Origin: an uncultured Pseudovibrio sp.
GTDB lineage: Bacteria; Pseudomonadota; Alphaproteobacteria; Rhizobiales; Stappiaceae
DNA length: 64,000 nucleotides
Assembly: GCA_947496145.1 (NCBI GenBank)
Contig: CANMBS010000001.1
Span: 248,001-312,000, forward strand
Direction of reading: 5' to 3'
The position numbers and the translations under genes were made by a program. Positions 48,210 to 57,276 of the stretch are shown here, piece after piece; position 1 is the first letter of the stretch, and every line of letters starts with the position of its first letter. The notes under the pieces were generated by a model. The model worked only from the letters and a program-made list of their open reading frames with translations. It did not search any database and had not been told where the DNA came from.

Positions 48210-48248
48210 GTTTTCAGTTTAACATAAGCTAAGATTATGACTGAAAAC
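48210..48248. promoter_or_regulatory. 9-bp inverted repeat upstream of the yej operon
   Basis: GTTTTCAGT (48210-48218) and ACTGAAAAC (48240-48248) are perfect arms 21 bases apart, 87-125 bases upstream of the yejA1 start. They could be an operator pair or a long-loop hairpin; function is unproven. Confidence 0.33.
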
Positions 48249-48334
48249 ACTTCAGCGACAACGTCTTTCGCCAAGATGACAAAAATTTAACTGGAAGAAA
48301 CGAGGAAAGAGTTATCATTCACTCAAAAGCAGAC

Positions 48335-48365
48335 AATAAAAAAGCCAGGATAACATCCCGGCTTT
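48335..48365 (-). terminator. Rho-independent terminator after cycM
   Basis: On the minus strand AAAGCCGGGAT, a three-base loop and ATCCTGGCTTT form an 11-bp stem with one mismatch, followed by TTTATT, about 45 bp beyond the cycM stop. Confidence 0.85.
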
Positions 48366-48410
48366 CCACATTTCGTCCCACAGTTATACTGGAGGAGATT
48401 TTATTCGCTG

Positions 48411-48959
48411 TTAGTTAATCGGCACTGGATTGTCAGAAAGTGAACGCAAGTAAGCGATCAAATCTGCGCGCTGATTGTCTTTTTTGATACCGCCAAAACT
48501 CATTGAAGTACCGGAAACATGTTTCTTAGGAGCTTTAATGAATTCGTTCAGTTGCTCAAATGTCCATTCAGGATTGCTTGCTGCATATTCCTGCATTGCC
48601 GAGGAGTAAGAAAAGCCTTCATGGCTTGCCGGTGCGCGTCCAACGATACCCCAAAGAGCAGGACCAACCTTGTTTTTGCCACCAGCTTTAAAATCGTGGC
48701 AAGCTGCACATTTTTTGGCCTGCTTTGCACCTGCATCTGCAGAAGCTGTGGTGAGCAGTTCTTCGATTGAGACGACCCTGGTTTCTTCAGCAGCCTCTTC
48801 GCCTGCACCGTCGTCATCACCGGCAATCTCTATTTCGTAGCCGCGCTTTTCTTCGCCATGTGGCGCGAAAATAATGTCCGACAATACATTCAGGCCCATG
48901 AATGCAACCAGGGCGAACAGAATTGCACCAGCAATTTTGTTCAATTCAAAGGAACTCAT
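48411..48959 (-). CDS. cycM: Membrane-anchored class I cytochrome c (CycM-like)
   Basis: The 182-aa protein has an uncleaved N-terminal membrane anchor (KIAGAILFALVAFMGLNVLS). An acidic linker rich in Glu/Ala follows, then a cytochrome c domain with haem motif KKCAACHDF near residue 83 and sixth-ligand Met in SGTSMSFGGIKKD near 151. It carries electrons between the bc1 complex and aa3 oxidase in rhizobial relatives. The gene stands alone on the minus strand, divergent from pheA. Confidence 0.9.
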   Translation of the reverse strand: MSSFELNKIAGAILFALVAFMGLNVLSDIIFAPHGEEKRGYEIEIAGDDDGAGEEAAEETRVVSIEELLTTASADAGAKQAKKCAACHDFKAGGKNKVGPALWGIVGRAPASHEGFSYSSAMQEYAASNPEWTFEQLNEFIKAPKKHVSGTSMSFGGIKKDNQRADLIAYLRSLSDNPVPIN

Positions 48960-49508
48960 AGCTCACACGCTCCGAAAATTGGTCAGGCTCGCCTTGGTTC
49001 AGCAGACAAGGCACCTAACTCGATCTGTGTATTTTGGTGGGAAAATACAGGCATATTCGGGCACTTGTCCATAATTTTATTAGTGTTTCTCCTAGGACTT
49101 TTGCAGTGTTGTGGACCAGAACTCTTAGTCTGGCGCAATAAAATTTAACTAATAGTAGCAGATTGGGCAGCAGCGCAGTTTAAAATCACTATAAACTGTT
49201 GTTTTAGCCGCAGATATCTTAATCATACCCCACACCAAAGAGGGCCAGCAGATTACCACGCTTTGCCTTCTTGCCTCCAAATGCGACAAAATAACACAGG
49301 AAACTTCTCACAGGTCTGGGGAATTTACCTGAATGAGCAACTCATTGAACATGTTACCCCCAATCTTGAGGTCTTTTCATCTTAAGTTCCGCCTCTGCGT
49401 GCTATTTAGGTTTGCATTCCTTCGTATCGCAGGCATTTTGTGGGGTGGGTGTTTGACGAATGTTGTCGAAGCCTCAAATGTAAAAGTTTAATTGACGTGA
49501 GTGTAATT
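48960..49508. other. Long divergent promoter region cycM/pheA
   Basis: About 550 bases with no gene; frames here have no plausible start. TTGACG at 49453-49458 with AT-rich DNA about 17 bases further may be part of the pheA promoter. No leader peptide or attenuator rich in Phe codons is visible. Confidence 0.5.
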
Positions 49509-50399
49509 ATGTCAGAGCAGCGCAAAGTCGTGTTTCAGGGCGAAGTGGGTGCGAACTCCCACATGGCGTGCAACGCCGTTTATCCAGAGTATCAAGCAAT
49601 TCCCTGCCCGACTTTTGAAGACTGCTTTCATGCCATTGAAACTGGTGAAGCAGAACTGGGCATGATCCCCATTGAGAATTCAGTGGCCGGGCGCGTTGCT
49701 GATATTCACCATCTCTTACCTAAGAGCAACCTCAACATTATCGGCGAGTACTTCATGCCGATTCGTTTTCAGCTTATGGGCATAAAAGGCACTAAGCTGG
49801 AAGAGTTGAAAAGCGTGCAAAGCCATATCATGGGGCTTGGCCAGTGCCGCAACTTTATTCGTGAGCATGGTCTTAAACCGATTATTGGTGCGGATACAGC
49901 AGGTTCGGCCCGTCAGGTTGTTGAGCACGGAGACAAATCTGTTGGCGCATTTGCACCTGAACTGGCAGCGGATGTGTATGGTTTGGATATTCTTGCCCGC
50001 AATTGTGAAGATGCTGAACATAATACGACGCGATTTGTTATCCTCTCTCGTGAAAAAAAACAGGCCGCTAATACAGGGCAACCTGTCATCACAACATTCC
50101 TCTTCCGTGTGCGGAACGTTTCTGCTGCGCTTTACAAAGGCTTAGGCGGTTTTGCGACCAACAACGTCAACATGACGAAGCTGGAATCCTATCAGTTAGA
50201 AGGGCAGTTTTTCGCCTCCATGTTCTATGCGGATATCGAAGGACACCCAGAAGACCCTAACGTAGCTCTTGCACTTGAGGAGCTGGCGTTCTATTCGACT
50301 GAACTGAATATCCTGGGAGTGTACAACGCAAGCCCGTTTCGTGAGAAAATTCGCGAACCGGAAGCAAACCGTGCCTTGCGCCCTACACCTGGGAAGTAA
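49509..50399 (+). CDS. pheA: Prephenate dehydratase
   Basis: The 296-aa monofunctional enzyme makes phenylpyruvate. It has VVFQGEVGANSHMACNAVYP, the catalytic block AEHNTTRFVILSRE (T-R-F) and the IPIENSVAGRVADIHHLL site. A C-terminal ACT domain (KGLGGFATNNVNMTKLES) senses phenylalanine. There is no chorismate mutase domain. The ATG at 49509 fits the family N-terminus; an upstream in-frame extension is not supported. Confidence 0.95.
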   Translation: MSEQRKVVFQGEVGANSHMACNAVYPEYQAIPCPTFEDCFHAIETGEAELGMIPIENSVAGRVADIHHLLPKSNLNIIGEYFMPIRFQLMGIKGTKLEELKSVQSHIMGLGQCRNFIREHGLKPIIGADTAGSARQVVEHGDKSVGAFAPELAADVYGLDILARNCEDAEHNTTRFVILSREKKQAANTGQPVITTFLFRVRNVSAALYKGLGGFATNNVNMTKLESYQLEGQFFASMFYADIEGHPEDPNVALALEELAFYSTELNILGVYNASPFREKIREPEANRALRPTPGK

Positions 50400-50479
50400 C
50401 AGTTGTCGGCTTTGCTCCAGCGGTGAGCCACCTATGTATCGTTCCGGTTATTGCGCCGGGCTAGTTACAAGGATTTTAC

Positions 50480-51490
50480 ATGTCTGAATTCAAGTATGAT
50501 GCATTGTGCATCGGCAATGCAGTCACTGATGTCTTCTCTCATGTGGAAGATAGCTTTCTCGTTGAGCAGTCCCTTGTGAAAGGGGCCATGCGTCTCATCG
50601 ATACAGATGAAGCGCTTCGGCTTTACGACAAGATGGGTCAAACGACCCGCATCTCTGGTGGCAGTGCTGGTAACACTGCTGCCGGTATCGCATCTTTGAA
50701 CGGTAAGCCTGCCTATTTTGGCAAGGTTGCCGATGATGAAATTGGTGATGTGTATCGTCATGATATGAATAATATTGGCGTTCACTTCAAAACTGCTCCC
50801 TTGCTGAACGATCTGCCTTCAAGCCGTTCCATGATCCTCATCACCCCTGATGGGGAGCGGACCATGAACACATATCTGGGTTCTGCCACCAAGCTGACAC
50901 AAGCTGATGTGGACTCTGAAGTTGTTGCAAACTCTGCAATCACTTACATGGAAGGCTATTTGTGGGACGAGGAAGCTGCGAAGAGCGCCTTCCTTGAAGC
51001 TTCCCGCATTGCCCACGAAGCCGGACGGATTGTTTCCCTGTCCCTTTCTGACAGTTTCTGTGTTGACCGCTTCCGTGACGAGTTCCTCACCCTGATCCGT
51101 GAAGACAAGGTGGATCTTCTGTTTGCGAATGAGCACGAACTAAAAGCGCTCTACGAGACTTCTGATATCGAAACAGCGATTGCCCATGTGCGTGAGGATT
51201 GCAGCCTCACCGCTTTGACACTGGGTTCAGAAGGTGCAATGGCGATCTCTCGTGAGGAGACTGTGCATGTGCCTGCAACTTCCATTATTGGTGGCATTCG
51301 CGATCTGACAGGGGCGGGTGACCTGTTTGCCTCTGGCTTCCTGTTTGGTCTGGCCCGCAACTTCAGCCTGAGCGACTGTGCAGAGCTGGGTTGCCTCTGT
51401 GCCGGTGAAGTGATCAGTCATGTTGGCGCCCGCCCTGAAACACCTTTGATCCGTATTGCGGAACAGAGCGGATTTTCCTTAAATGTCTGA
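50480..51490 (+). CDS. PfkB-family sugar/nucleoside kinase (adenosine kinase-like)
   Basis: The 336-aa kinase has both PfkB signatures: GGSAGNTAAGIASLNGKPAY with GKVADDEIG near the start, and the catalytic DLTGAGDLFASGFLFGLARN near 275, where the Asp is the base. MYLFANEHELKAL-like LLFANEHELKALYETSD is typical of the group often annotated as adenosine kinase in alphaproteobacteria. The exact substrate cannot be settled by eye. It is 80 bp after pheA. Confidence 0.9.
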   Translation: MSEFKYDALCIGNAVTDVFSHVEDSFLVEQSLVKGAMRLIDTDEALRLYDKMGQTTRISGGSAGNTAAGIASLNGKPAYFGKVADDEIGDVYRHDMNNIGVHFKTAPLLNDLPSSRSMILITPDGERTMNTYLGSATKLTQADVDSEVVANSAITYMEGYLWDEEAAKSAFLEASRIAHEAGRIVSLSLSDSFCVDRFRDEFLTLIREDKVDLLFANEHELKALYETSDIETAIAHVREDCSLTALTLGSEGAMAISREETVHVPATSIIGGIRDLTGAGDLFASGFLFGLARNFSLSDCAELGCLCAGEVISHVGARPETPLIRIAEQSGFSLNV

Positions 51491-51518
51491 TGCACACCCC
51501 GTGCAATCAAAATAAACA

Positions 51519-51546
51519 GGGCGGCTTTCGGGTCGCCTTTTTTATT
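51519..51546 (+). terminator. Rho-independent terminator after the PfkB kinase
   Basis: AGGGCGGC and GTCGCCTT form an 8-bp stem with two G-T pairs, followed by TTTTTATTT. Confidence 0.8.
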
Positions 51547-52147
51547 TAATCCGCTGAATATTATCAGCACCCTGCACCTGAAAGAAAAGCGGTTCGGCGG
51601 TTCCGATCTGCAATTCTTCAGTCTGCTTCTGAGTAAGGTTACAAAGCTTTGAAGTCAGCCCTCGAATAGTGTTGCGATGAGCTGCAAGGATCACATTTTT
51701 CCCACTGTTCAGCTCAGGTAATATGCACTCCTGAAATAGCTTGAAGGCTCTCGTTCCGGTCATTTCCAGAGTTTCACCACCCGGCGGCAGCGCATGCAGT
51801 GAGGTCCGCCAATGATGTACCTGCTCTGTACCGTATTTCTGACGTGCAGCTTCTATGGTCATGCCTGTGAGCTTGCCGTAATCTCTTTCGTTGAGCTGAG
51901 CATCTTCCATCACCGGTACATGAGTGAGCTGCATTTGCTCCAGAATGATAGTCAGTGTGCTTTTTGCGCGGTTCAGACAAGATGTGAAGGCGAGATCAAA
52001 GCGCATGGCGCGAGAGCTGAGCAACTGACCTGTGTTTCTGGCTTCCTCAATACCTTGTTCAGTCAGCTCAGGATTACCCTGACCAGAAAAAACCTTACGT
52101 GCATTCCACTCACTTTGGCCGTGACGCACTAAAACCAACAAACCCAT
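51542..52147 (-). CDS. Phosphoglycerate mutase-like histidine phosphatase, divergent paralogue
   Basis: The 201-aa protein keeps the phosphohistidine motif [20 protein letters not shown] and LNERDYGKLTGM of dPGM enzymes. However, the second-histidine loop reads LAAHRNTIRGL where the family has AAHGNS. The Gly-to-Arg change near the active site and an altered C-terminus suggest it is not a standard mutase, perhaps a phosphatase. It shares its layout with the gpmA gene 290 bp upstream on the same strand, so the pair look like a duplication. Confidence 0.8.
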   Translation of the reverse strand: MGLLVLVRHGQSEWNARKVFSGQGNPELTEQGIEEARNTGQLLSSRAMRFDLAFTSCLNRAKSTLTIILEQMQLTHVPVMEDAQLNERDYGKLTGMTIEAARQKYGTEQVHHWRTSLHALPPGGETLEMTGTRAFKLFQECILPELNSGKNVILAAHRNTIRGLTSKLCNLTQKQTEELQIGTAEPLFFQVQGADNIQRIK

Positions 52148-52193
52148 TAAATGTGCCCTGAAGAACAACTGAACTGTTTCATCATGTGAAAGT

Positions 52194-52293
52194 CTAAAGC
52201 AGTTCGCGTTTAAGCTGAAACGCTTGATCTGCTTTAGCTTTTATTTTTGCGTATCTTTATCTGAAAACCGGTGTCCACTTTTCAGAGATACGC
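52194..52293. repeat. RIME1-like element with two palindromes
   Basis: The first palindrome spans 52194-52237, with CTAAAGCAG and CTGCTTTAG ends and a GCGTTTAAGCTGAAACGC core. The second spans 52249-52293, with GCGTATCT and AGATACGC ends, CTGAAAA/TTTTCAG inner arms and an ACCGGTGTCCA centre. About 100 bp with two large palindromes between genes is the layout of RIME1, known from rhizobia. It lies between the two phosphoglycerate mutase paralogues. Confidence 0.8.
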
Positions 52294-52378
52294 TTTAAAA
52301 TCTGACTTTCATTTCCTACTCAAATTATAGCGGTCCCGCCCATGCAGAGGATAACTTCAGCACCACGGACATCAAAAA

Positions 52379-52409
52379 ACAAAAAGCGGCCTTAATGCGG
52401 GCCGCTTTT
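52379..52409 (-). terminator. Rho-independent terminator after gpmA
   Basis: On the minus strand AAAAGCGGCC and GGCCGCTTTT surround a short loop, with a following TTGTTTTTTG, 25 bp beyond the gpmA stop. Confidence 0.9.
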
Positions 52410-52433
52410 CAATCTTATATTCTGCGAAATCTC

Positions 52434-53057
52434 TTAGATTTCAGCGAGGTCTTCAACAGAAAGAACCTTACCTTCTTCATCAAGACGGTAAACAACTGGC
52501 TTGCCAGTGCCCAGCTCGCGCTTGAGGATTTCTTCTGAAGACAGACCTTCCAGCTCCATGATGAGGGAACGCAGAGAGTTGCCGTGTGCTGCAACAATCA
52601 CGCGATTACCTTCCAGAACTTTTGGCAGGATGTCAGAGCGGTAGTAAGGCAGGGTACGTTCTGCGGTCATCTTCAGGCTTTCACCGCCTGGAGGAGGAAC
52701 GTCGAACGAACGACGCCAGATGTGAACCTGCTCTTCACCGAACTTTTCACGAGCTTCGTCTTTGTTCATGCCGGTGATGTCGCCGTAGTCACGCTCGTTC
52801 AGTGCTTTGTCTTTAGAGGTTGGCAGGTCTTCCTGACCCAGCTCACCGAGGATCAGCTTGAGAGTGTGCTGTGCACGAAGCAGGTCAGAGGTAAATGCCA
52901 GATCAAAAGTCAGGTTCATTTCCTTGAGCTTTTTGCCCGCTGCCTGAGCTTCTTCGATGCCCTGTTCGGTCAGGTCCGGGTTTTTCCAGCCGGTGAACAG
53001 GTTTTTCAAATTCCATTCGCTTTGTCCGTGACGGACGAGAACCAAAAGGCGTTCCAT
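52434..53057 (-). CDS. gpmA: 2,3-bisphosphoglycerate-dependent phosphoglycerate mutase
   Basis: The 207-aa glycolytic enzyme has [60 protein letters not shown] and the intact second-histidine loop [20 protein letters not shown]. This is the short alphaproteobacterial form. It follows dapB on the same strand by about 110 bp, a common order in Hyphomicrobiales. Confidence 0.95.
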   Translation of the reverse strand: MERLLVLVRHGQSEWNLKNLFTGWKNPDLTEQGIEEAQAAGKKLKEMNLTFDLAFTSDLLRAQHTLKLILGELGQEDLPTSKDKALNERDYGDITGMNKDEAREKFGEEQVHIWRRSFDVPPPGGESLKMTAERTLPYYRSDILPKVLEGNRVIVAAHGNSLRSLIMELEGLSSEEILKRELGTGKPVVYRLDEEGKVLSVEDLAEI

Positions 53058-53169
53058 TCAACTCTCCCAGAGAGGTTATGTGTATTTGAAAGCAGTTGTC
53101 TTGGGGATTGCTTTCAACTGTTATTGTGCGCGTACCGTTACGCTCCCGATGGCGCGTATACGCTGTTTG

Positions 53170-53985
53170 CTAGTCATCTTTCAGGCCGAGAACATCAGCC
53201 ATCGAGTAAAGGCCCGGTTGCTTGTCATGCGCCCATTTGGCTGCTTTGACCGCCCCGCGAGCAAAAATCTGTCTGTCTGTTGCAATGTGTGAGAGTTCTA
53301 TACGCTCTCCTTCGCCTGCAAACATCACCGTATGTTCACCTACAACAGAGCCACCGCGCAGTGTTGCAAATCCGATATCACCGCGTTTACGCTCGCCGGT
53401 GATACCGTCACGGGAGCGAACACTATGTGTTTCCAGGGGAATTTGGCGACCCTGAGCAGCCGCTTCACCAAACAGCAATGCTGTGCCAGACGGGGCGTCG
53501 ACCTTGTGTTTGTGGTGCATTTCCAGAACTTCGATATCAAAATCATCATCAAGCGCGGCAGCGGCCTTTTTGATAAGGCCAGCCAGCAAGTTGACACCTA
53601 AGCTCATATTCCCGGATTTGACAATGCGAGCGGATGTCGCGGAGTGAGTTAACTGAGTAGATTGGGCAGATGTCATGCCAGTTGTACCAATGACATGTAC
53701 GAGTGAGTGACGTGCTGCGGCCTTTGCAAAGGCTATGGTTGCTTCAGGTACTGTGAAGTCCAGCACACCATCAGCTTCTGCAAATGCAGTATCCAGATCA
53801 GACGTGATAGCAACGCCGAGTTTGCCACATTCAGCCAGCTCGCCAGCATCTTTGCCCAGAAATTCAGAGTTCTCGCGTTCAATCGCCGCTGAAACCGTCA
53901 CTCCATCCATCTCAGTTACAGCGCGGACCAAATTCCGGCCCATGCGGCCTGCGGCACCGACAACAACCAGTCGCATATCAGTCAT
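53170..53985 (-). CDS. dapB: 4-hydroxy-tetrahydrodipicolinate reductase
   Basis: The 271-aa enzyme of lysine/DAP synthesis has [17 protein letters not shown] for NAD(P)[18 protein letters not shown], and the catalytic [20 protein letters not shown]. The ATG at 53985 follows a G-rich site (GGGGGGAT). A longer in-frame upstream extension lacks family similarity. Confidence 0.95.
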   Translation of the reverse strand: MTDMRLVVVGAAGRMGRNLVRAVTEMDGVTVSAAIERENSEFLGKDAGELAECGKLGVAITSDLDTAFAEADGVLDFTVPEATIAFAKAAARHSLVHVIGTTGMTSAQSTQLTHSATSARIVKSGNMSLGVNLLAGLIKKAAAALDDDFDIEVLEMHHKHKVDAPSGTALLFGEAAAQGRQIPLETHSVRSRDGITGERKRGDIGFATLRGGSVVGEHTVMFAGEGERIELSHIATDRQIFARGAVKAAKWAHDKQPGLYSMADVLGLKDD

Positions 53986-54248
53986 CACATCCCCCCGGAG
54001 CGTCTGTATGTGCTCCTCACTTACGGTGAGAGAGGGTATAGCAGGCAGTCTGGTGAGTTTCAAACTGATATGGCCTTGAAAACAAGTCCACTTCTCCAAG
54101 GTGAGGTATTCTCAACCAACCACACATGAAAGTGAAAATTCTTTGCCTTTCCGGGCGGTAATATCTACGTTATTTTATCGTGTTTTCTCTGATTTTCATA
54201 AGTGGCTCCTGCGCCTTTCAGTTCTGATTTTCTAACTCGGATTTTACA

Positions 54249-55136
54249 ATGGATAATATTAGAGGCAGTGCCTGGATGGTGCTGGCGATGCTTGGGTTTG
54301 CTATTGAAGATGCGCTTTTGAAAACGGCAAGCCTCAGTATTCCGGTTGGACAAACACTTATGTTGTTTGGCATCGGCGGCACTCTGGGTTTCCTGCTGCT
54401 GACGTGGAACCGTGGCGAACGTGCCTTGCCTGCGGAAGTGATGTCACCGACGCTTTTGATACGTGCCCTGTTTGAACTGACAGGGCGATTGTTCTTTCTG
54501 CTCTCCCTTGCGCTGAACACACTTTCCAGTACCTCCGCCATCTTACAGGCGACCCCTATTGTTGTAACTCTGGGTGCAGCCGCGCTGTTTGGTGAGCGTG
54601 TGAACTGGCAGCGCTGGCTAGCCATTTTAATCGGTTTTGTCGGCGTTCTGATGATTATTCAACCAAGCTCTGATGCCTTTCAGATGACTTCTGTTCTTGC
54701 GGTGATCGGGATGATTGGATTTGCAGGCCGTGATCTGGCAACACGAGCAGCGCCTCCTGCCCTTTCCAATATGCAATTAGGCATTTACGGGTTTGGTGTT
54801 CTTATACCAACCGGAGCAGTCTACTCTTTTTACACCGACGGCTTTATCTGGCCTGACCTGTTTAGCTGGTCGGTCCTTGTTGCTGGCACACTGGTAGGCA
54901 TTGCAGCTTACTACTCCCTCACCGTTGCCATGCGGACCGGGCTTGTGTCTGTTGTTACTCCTTTCCGGTATTCACGATTGTTGTTCGGCTTGCTCTTAGG
55001 CTTTCTGGTCTTTGGAGAGAGCGTTGATGCAATGACGCTGGCAGGTTCAGGCATCATTGTGGTCAGCGGGCTTTATATTCTGATGGGTAATTCGCGGCGA
55101 AAGGCGGTAGCTAAAGCAGCGGCTGAGCGGGTATAA
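54249..55136 (+). CDS. DMT-superfamily (EamA) transporter
   Basis: The 295-aa membrane protein has ten hydrophobic segments in two EamA repeats. The first repeat ends LGAAALFGERVNWQRWLAIL with IGFVGVLMIIQPSSDAF; the second ends LLLGFLVFGESVDAMTLAGS with GIIVVSGLYIL. Substrates of this family are metabolites or amino acids; the actual one is unknown. The ribosome-binding site is weak (GGA). Confidence 0.9.
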   Translation: MDNIRGSAWMVLAMLGFAIEDALLKTASLSIPVGQTLMLFGIGGTLGFLLLTWNRGERALPAEVMSPTLLIRALFELTGRLFFLLSLALNTLSSTSAILQATPIVVTLGAAALFGERVNWQRWLAILIGFVGVLMIIQPSSDAFQMTSVLAVIGMIGFAGRDLATRAAPPALSNMQLGIYGFGVLIPTGAVYSFYTDGFIWPDLFSWSVLVAGTLVGIAAYYSLTVAMRTGLVSVVTPFRYSRLLFGLLLGFLVFGESVDAMTLAGSGIIVVSGLYILMGNSRRKAVAKAAAERV

Positions 55137-55719
55137 CAGAGGTATAGATACACCTATAGCACCGCGCTGGTTACAGGCGGTGTTTGTGTATGAGGAACCC
55201 GTTTCTTACGGGTGGAGCAAGGCGAACAGGCTCTGCCTGCGCTACTTGTTAAATATGTTTCTTCGGCATTGGCTGTTCGCCTCGCCCGGGCCTTTTCTCA
55301 TGAACACGCGGGCTCCCTCTCGAACAGGCGCGACAGGCACGTTTGCACATCACAGATGCGCTTTCATGCCTTTGACAGTTTCCTGTCACCACCGGACGCC
55401 CTTCGGAACGACCCCAAGCTCCCTACTACCACTGTGGTCTCAATAGGGTATGGCGCTTCACCGGACCTCCCGACATGATGCGTTACCTCATGCCGGTAGC
55501 CCAACCCCGCCCACGCCACGGAATGGACGGTCCACTCCTGCCCGAATGCGTGGGCACGAGATTCAGTATGCCCGAGGTTTCAGCGAGGGGGATAAGTTTT
55601 ATGAGTACGCCCTGCCAAGTTGTAGACACTCATACTGGGATCGCGCCTGAGTTGCCAACTGAGCAGCTCAATCAAGAGTTGATGCAAAGTCAGAGCGATT
55701 GAGCAATAAAAATCTACTG
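55137..55719. other. Gene-free region holding dispersed repeat copy 2
   Basis: About 580 bases between the DMT transporter and the 518-aa minus-strand gene. Overlapping short frames here are low-complexity Arg/Pro/Ser-rich and lack start signals. The repeat fills most of it. A small hairpin ACCCGTTTCTTACGGGT lies at 55198-55214, directly before the repeat. Confidence 0.6.
55214..55602. repeat. Dispersed intergenic repeat, copy 2
   Basis: This ~389-bp copy matches 1721-2086 in block order and orientation. Its left foldback (55215-55237 with 55265-55287) has more mismatches than copy 1. The second stem, GCCCACGC (55509-55516) with GCGTGGGC (55548-55555), is perfect over 8 bp. Shared blocks include TTTCTTCGGCATTGGCTGTT, GATGCGTTACCTC, CTGCCCGAATGCGTGGGCA and GGGGGATAAGTTTTA. 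The middle part is the least conserved. Confidence 0.75.
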
Positions 55720-57276
55720 TTAGTCTCTGGTGTATTTACCCCACCATGGAAGCACACCCTTAATGTCAAACGGTGTGTCTTTCCTTTCTCGGGGCTTCGC
55801 TTGAGTTTTACTCATAATCTCTCGAATGCCCCAGCCGCTGTATTCTTCTAACCTAGCATTTCCAAATGCAGCTAAGAGATCTTTCTCATTCGACGTAAAC
55901 ATTAGGTCAGCCAGATCCTGAATTGGACAAAAAATCAATCGGCGCTTATCTGCATCGGTAATGTCAGTTTCTTCCACCAACTCTTCCTCAGCTTTTTGAT
56001 AGAGCGCTTGCTGGAAATCGCCTGACATGTACATCCAGGCGTCCATTGTCAAAACTATGCCATGAGCGTCTGGCGCAACATCCCGATCTTCATAAATACC
56101 TCTACGCACATGCGAAAAGAAGCGCCAGAGCTGCTTAATCGCCTTCACGATTTGGGCAAAGCCATTAGCAGCATCTTTCATGGGATTGTCGGAATACTGG
56201 GCGTTGTAGGTGAGCTTGGTGGCCTTGCACTCAAAGACCGCTGCGATTGATCCGTTTTTCTCTAGTAATACATCCGGCGTGTCTCTCTTTGCTTTTTTAG
56301 GTCCATACTTTTCACTTGGTAGCGCTTTGAAGTTCGGGCCAAAACCCTCAATGACCTCGCGCGTGTATTGCTCAAACCTGTCATTTGCCTCTGTCATCAA
56401 ACTTTGATGGCCGGCGCGTATATCGAAATATAGGCCCTCGGTTGCACGCAGCATTATCAGTTGCGGGAGTGGGCAGATCACAAAGCCATTTTTGTCTGAG
56501 TGGACAATCGGTGTTCTTCTAAAGGCGCTTGGCATGTAAGCCAAACGCTGTGGTTTGGCTGTTTTGCTGCCTTTTATCAGTTCGCCCACAGAGGTGCGTA
56601 AATCCGTGATTGGAACGACCAAAAGTTTCAGGGCCTTTTCGACGCAGTCTGGATCCAAACCTACCGACAAAAAGTTCGGTAATTTCGACCAAGGGATTGT
56701 AAACGCATAGGTATAAAGAACCAAACACACCTCCATAAAGTCTGCGACAGATATGCCATAGTGCTCTTGAAAAAATTTTCCGCACTTCCCTTGGCCGTAG
56801 ATCATTGCAAAACGGTAAAGGCGTTCAGATGTTGCAAACCCTCTTTGCCAGCCAAATTGGCGGTAGCTGTTACGGTAAAGTTCTAGGGAGATCTCTCCCT
56901 CATCCAGAAAGACCGCACTCTCATAATTTTCTATTTCGCGAAGCTCGTTGATTAAGACTGCCATAGTATTGAACGCCCTACAGTCCAGAGCGGGGTGGCC
57001 GATGTGCTTTCTTGAAGTTTTGGAAAAGAAAAGTAAGAGAAGGGTCTCAAGTTCCCACTTGTAAACGGAATAACGGCCCGTCATTTTCTCTGTATCCGCG
57101 CTTAGAGGAAAGGTTAGATGGCCTCTGGCCGCGCTTTTATGTGATGATTGGAGTACGTTTACGGCCCAAACTAGATGAAGAAAGGATTGGTCGTCAGCAC
57201 AATCAAAGAGGTCGAGGAGTTTCCGCATGCTTTTGCGTATTTTTCCTTTTTTCAGTTCTTTATTTGCATCCAGCAC
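55720..57276 (-). CDS. Hypothetical protein with PD-(D/E)XK-like nuclease motif
   Basis: I do not recognise the family of this 518-aa protein. Residues about 332-352 read DTPDVLLEK, then GSIAAVFECKATKL: a Pro-Asp, a 13-residue spacer and Glu-x-Lys, the PD-(D/E)XK nuclease core. An upstream Glu in RFEQYTREVIEG could complete the site. The N-terminal ~300 residues are helical without motifs; there is no membrane segment. The start is GTG, seven bases after GAGGTGG. It stands alone beside a dispersed repeat, an accessory-gene setting. A stand-alone defence nuclease is one possibility, not shown. Confidence 0.7.
   Translation of the reverse strand: MLDANKELKKGKIRKSMRKLLDLFDCADDQSFLHLVWAVNVLQSSHKSAARGHLTFPLSADTEKMTGRYSVYKWELETLLLLFFSKTSRKHIGHPALDCRAFNTMAVLINELREIENYESAVFLDEGEISLELYRNSYRQFGWQRGFATSERLYRFAMIYGQGKCGKFFQEHYGISVADFMEVCLVLYTYAFTIPWSKLPNFLSVGLDPDCVEKALKLLVVPITDLRTSVGELIKGSKTAKPQRLAYMPSAFRRTPIVHSDKNGFVICPLPQLIMLRATEGLYFDIRAGHQSLMTEANDRFEQYTREVIEGFGPNFKALPSEKYGPKKAKRDTPDVLLEKNGSIAAVFECKATKLTYNAQYSDNPMKDAANGFAQIVKAIKQLWRFFSHVRRGIYEDRDVAPDAHGIVLTMDAWMYMSGDFQQALYQKAEEELVEETDITDADKRRLIFCPIQDLADLMFTSNEKDLLAAFGNARLEEYSGWGIREIMSKTQAKPRERKDTPFDIKGVLPWWGKYTRD

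Noticed and set aside
55180-55702. Several short overlapping frames in dispersed repeat copy 2
   Set aside because: Low-complexity Arg/Pro/Ser/His-rich products in all frames, no start signals. The conserved pattern is in DNA blocks and stems rather than in one frame.
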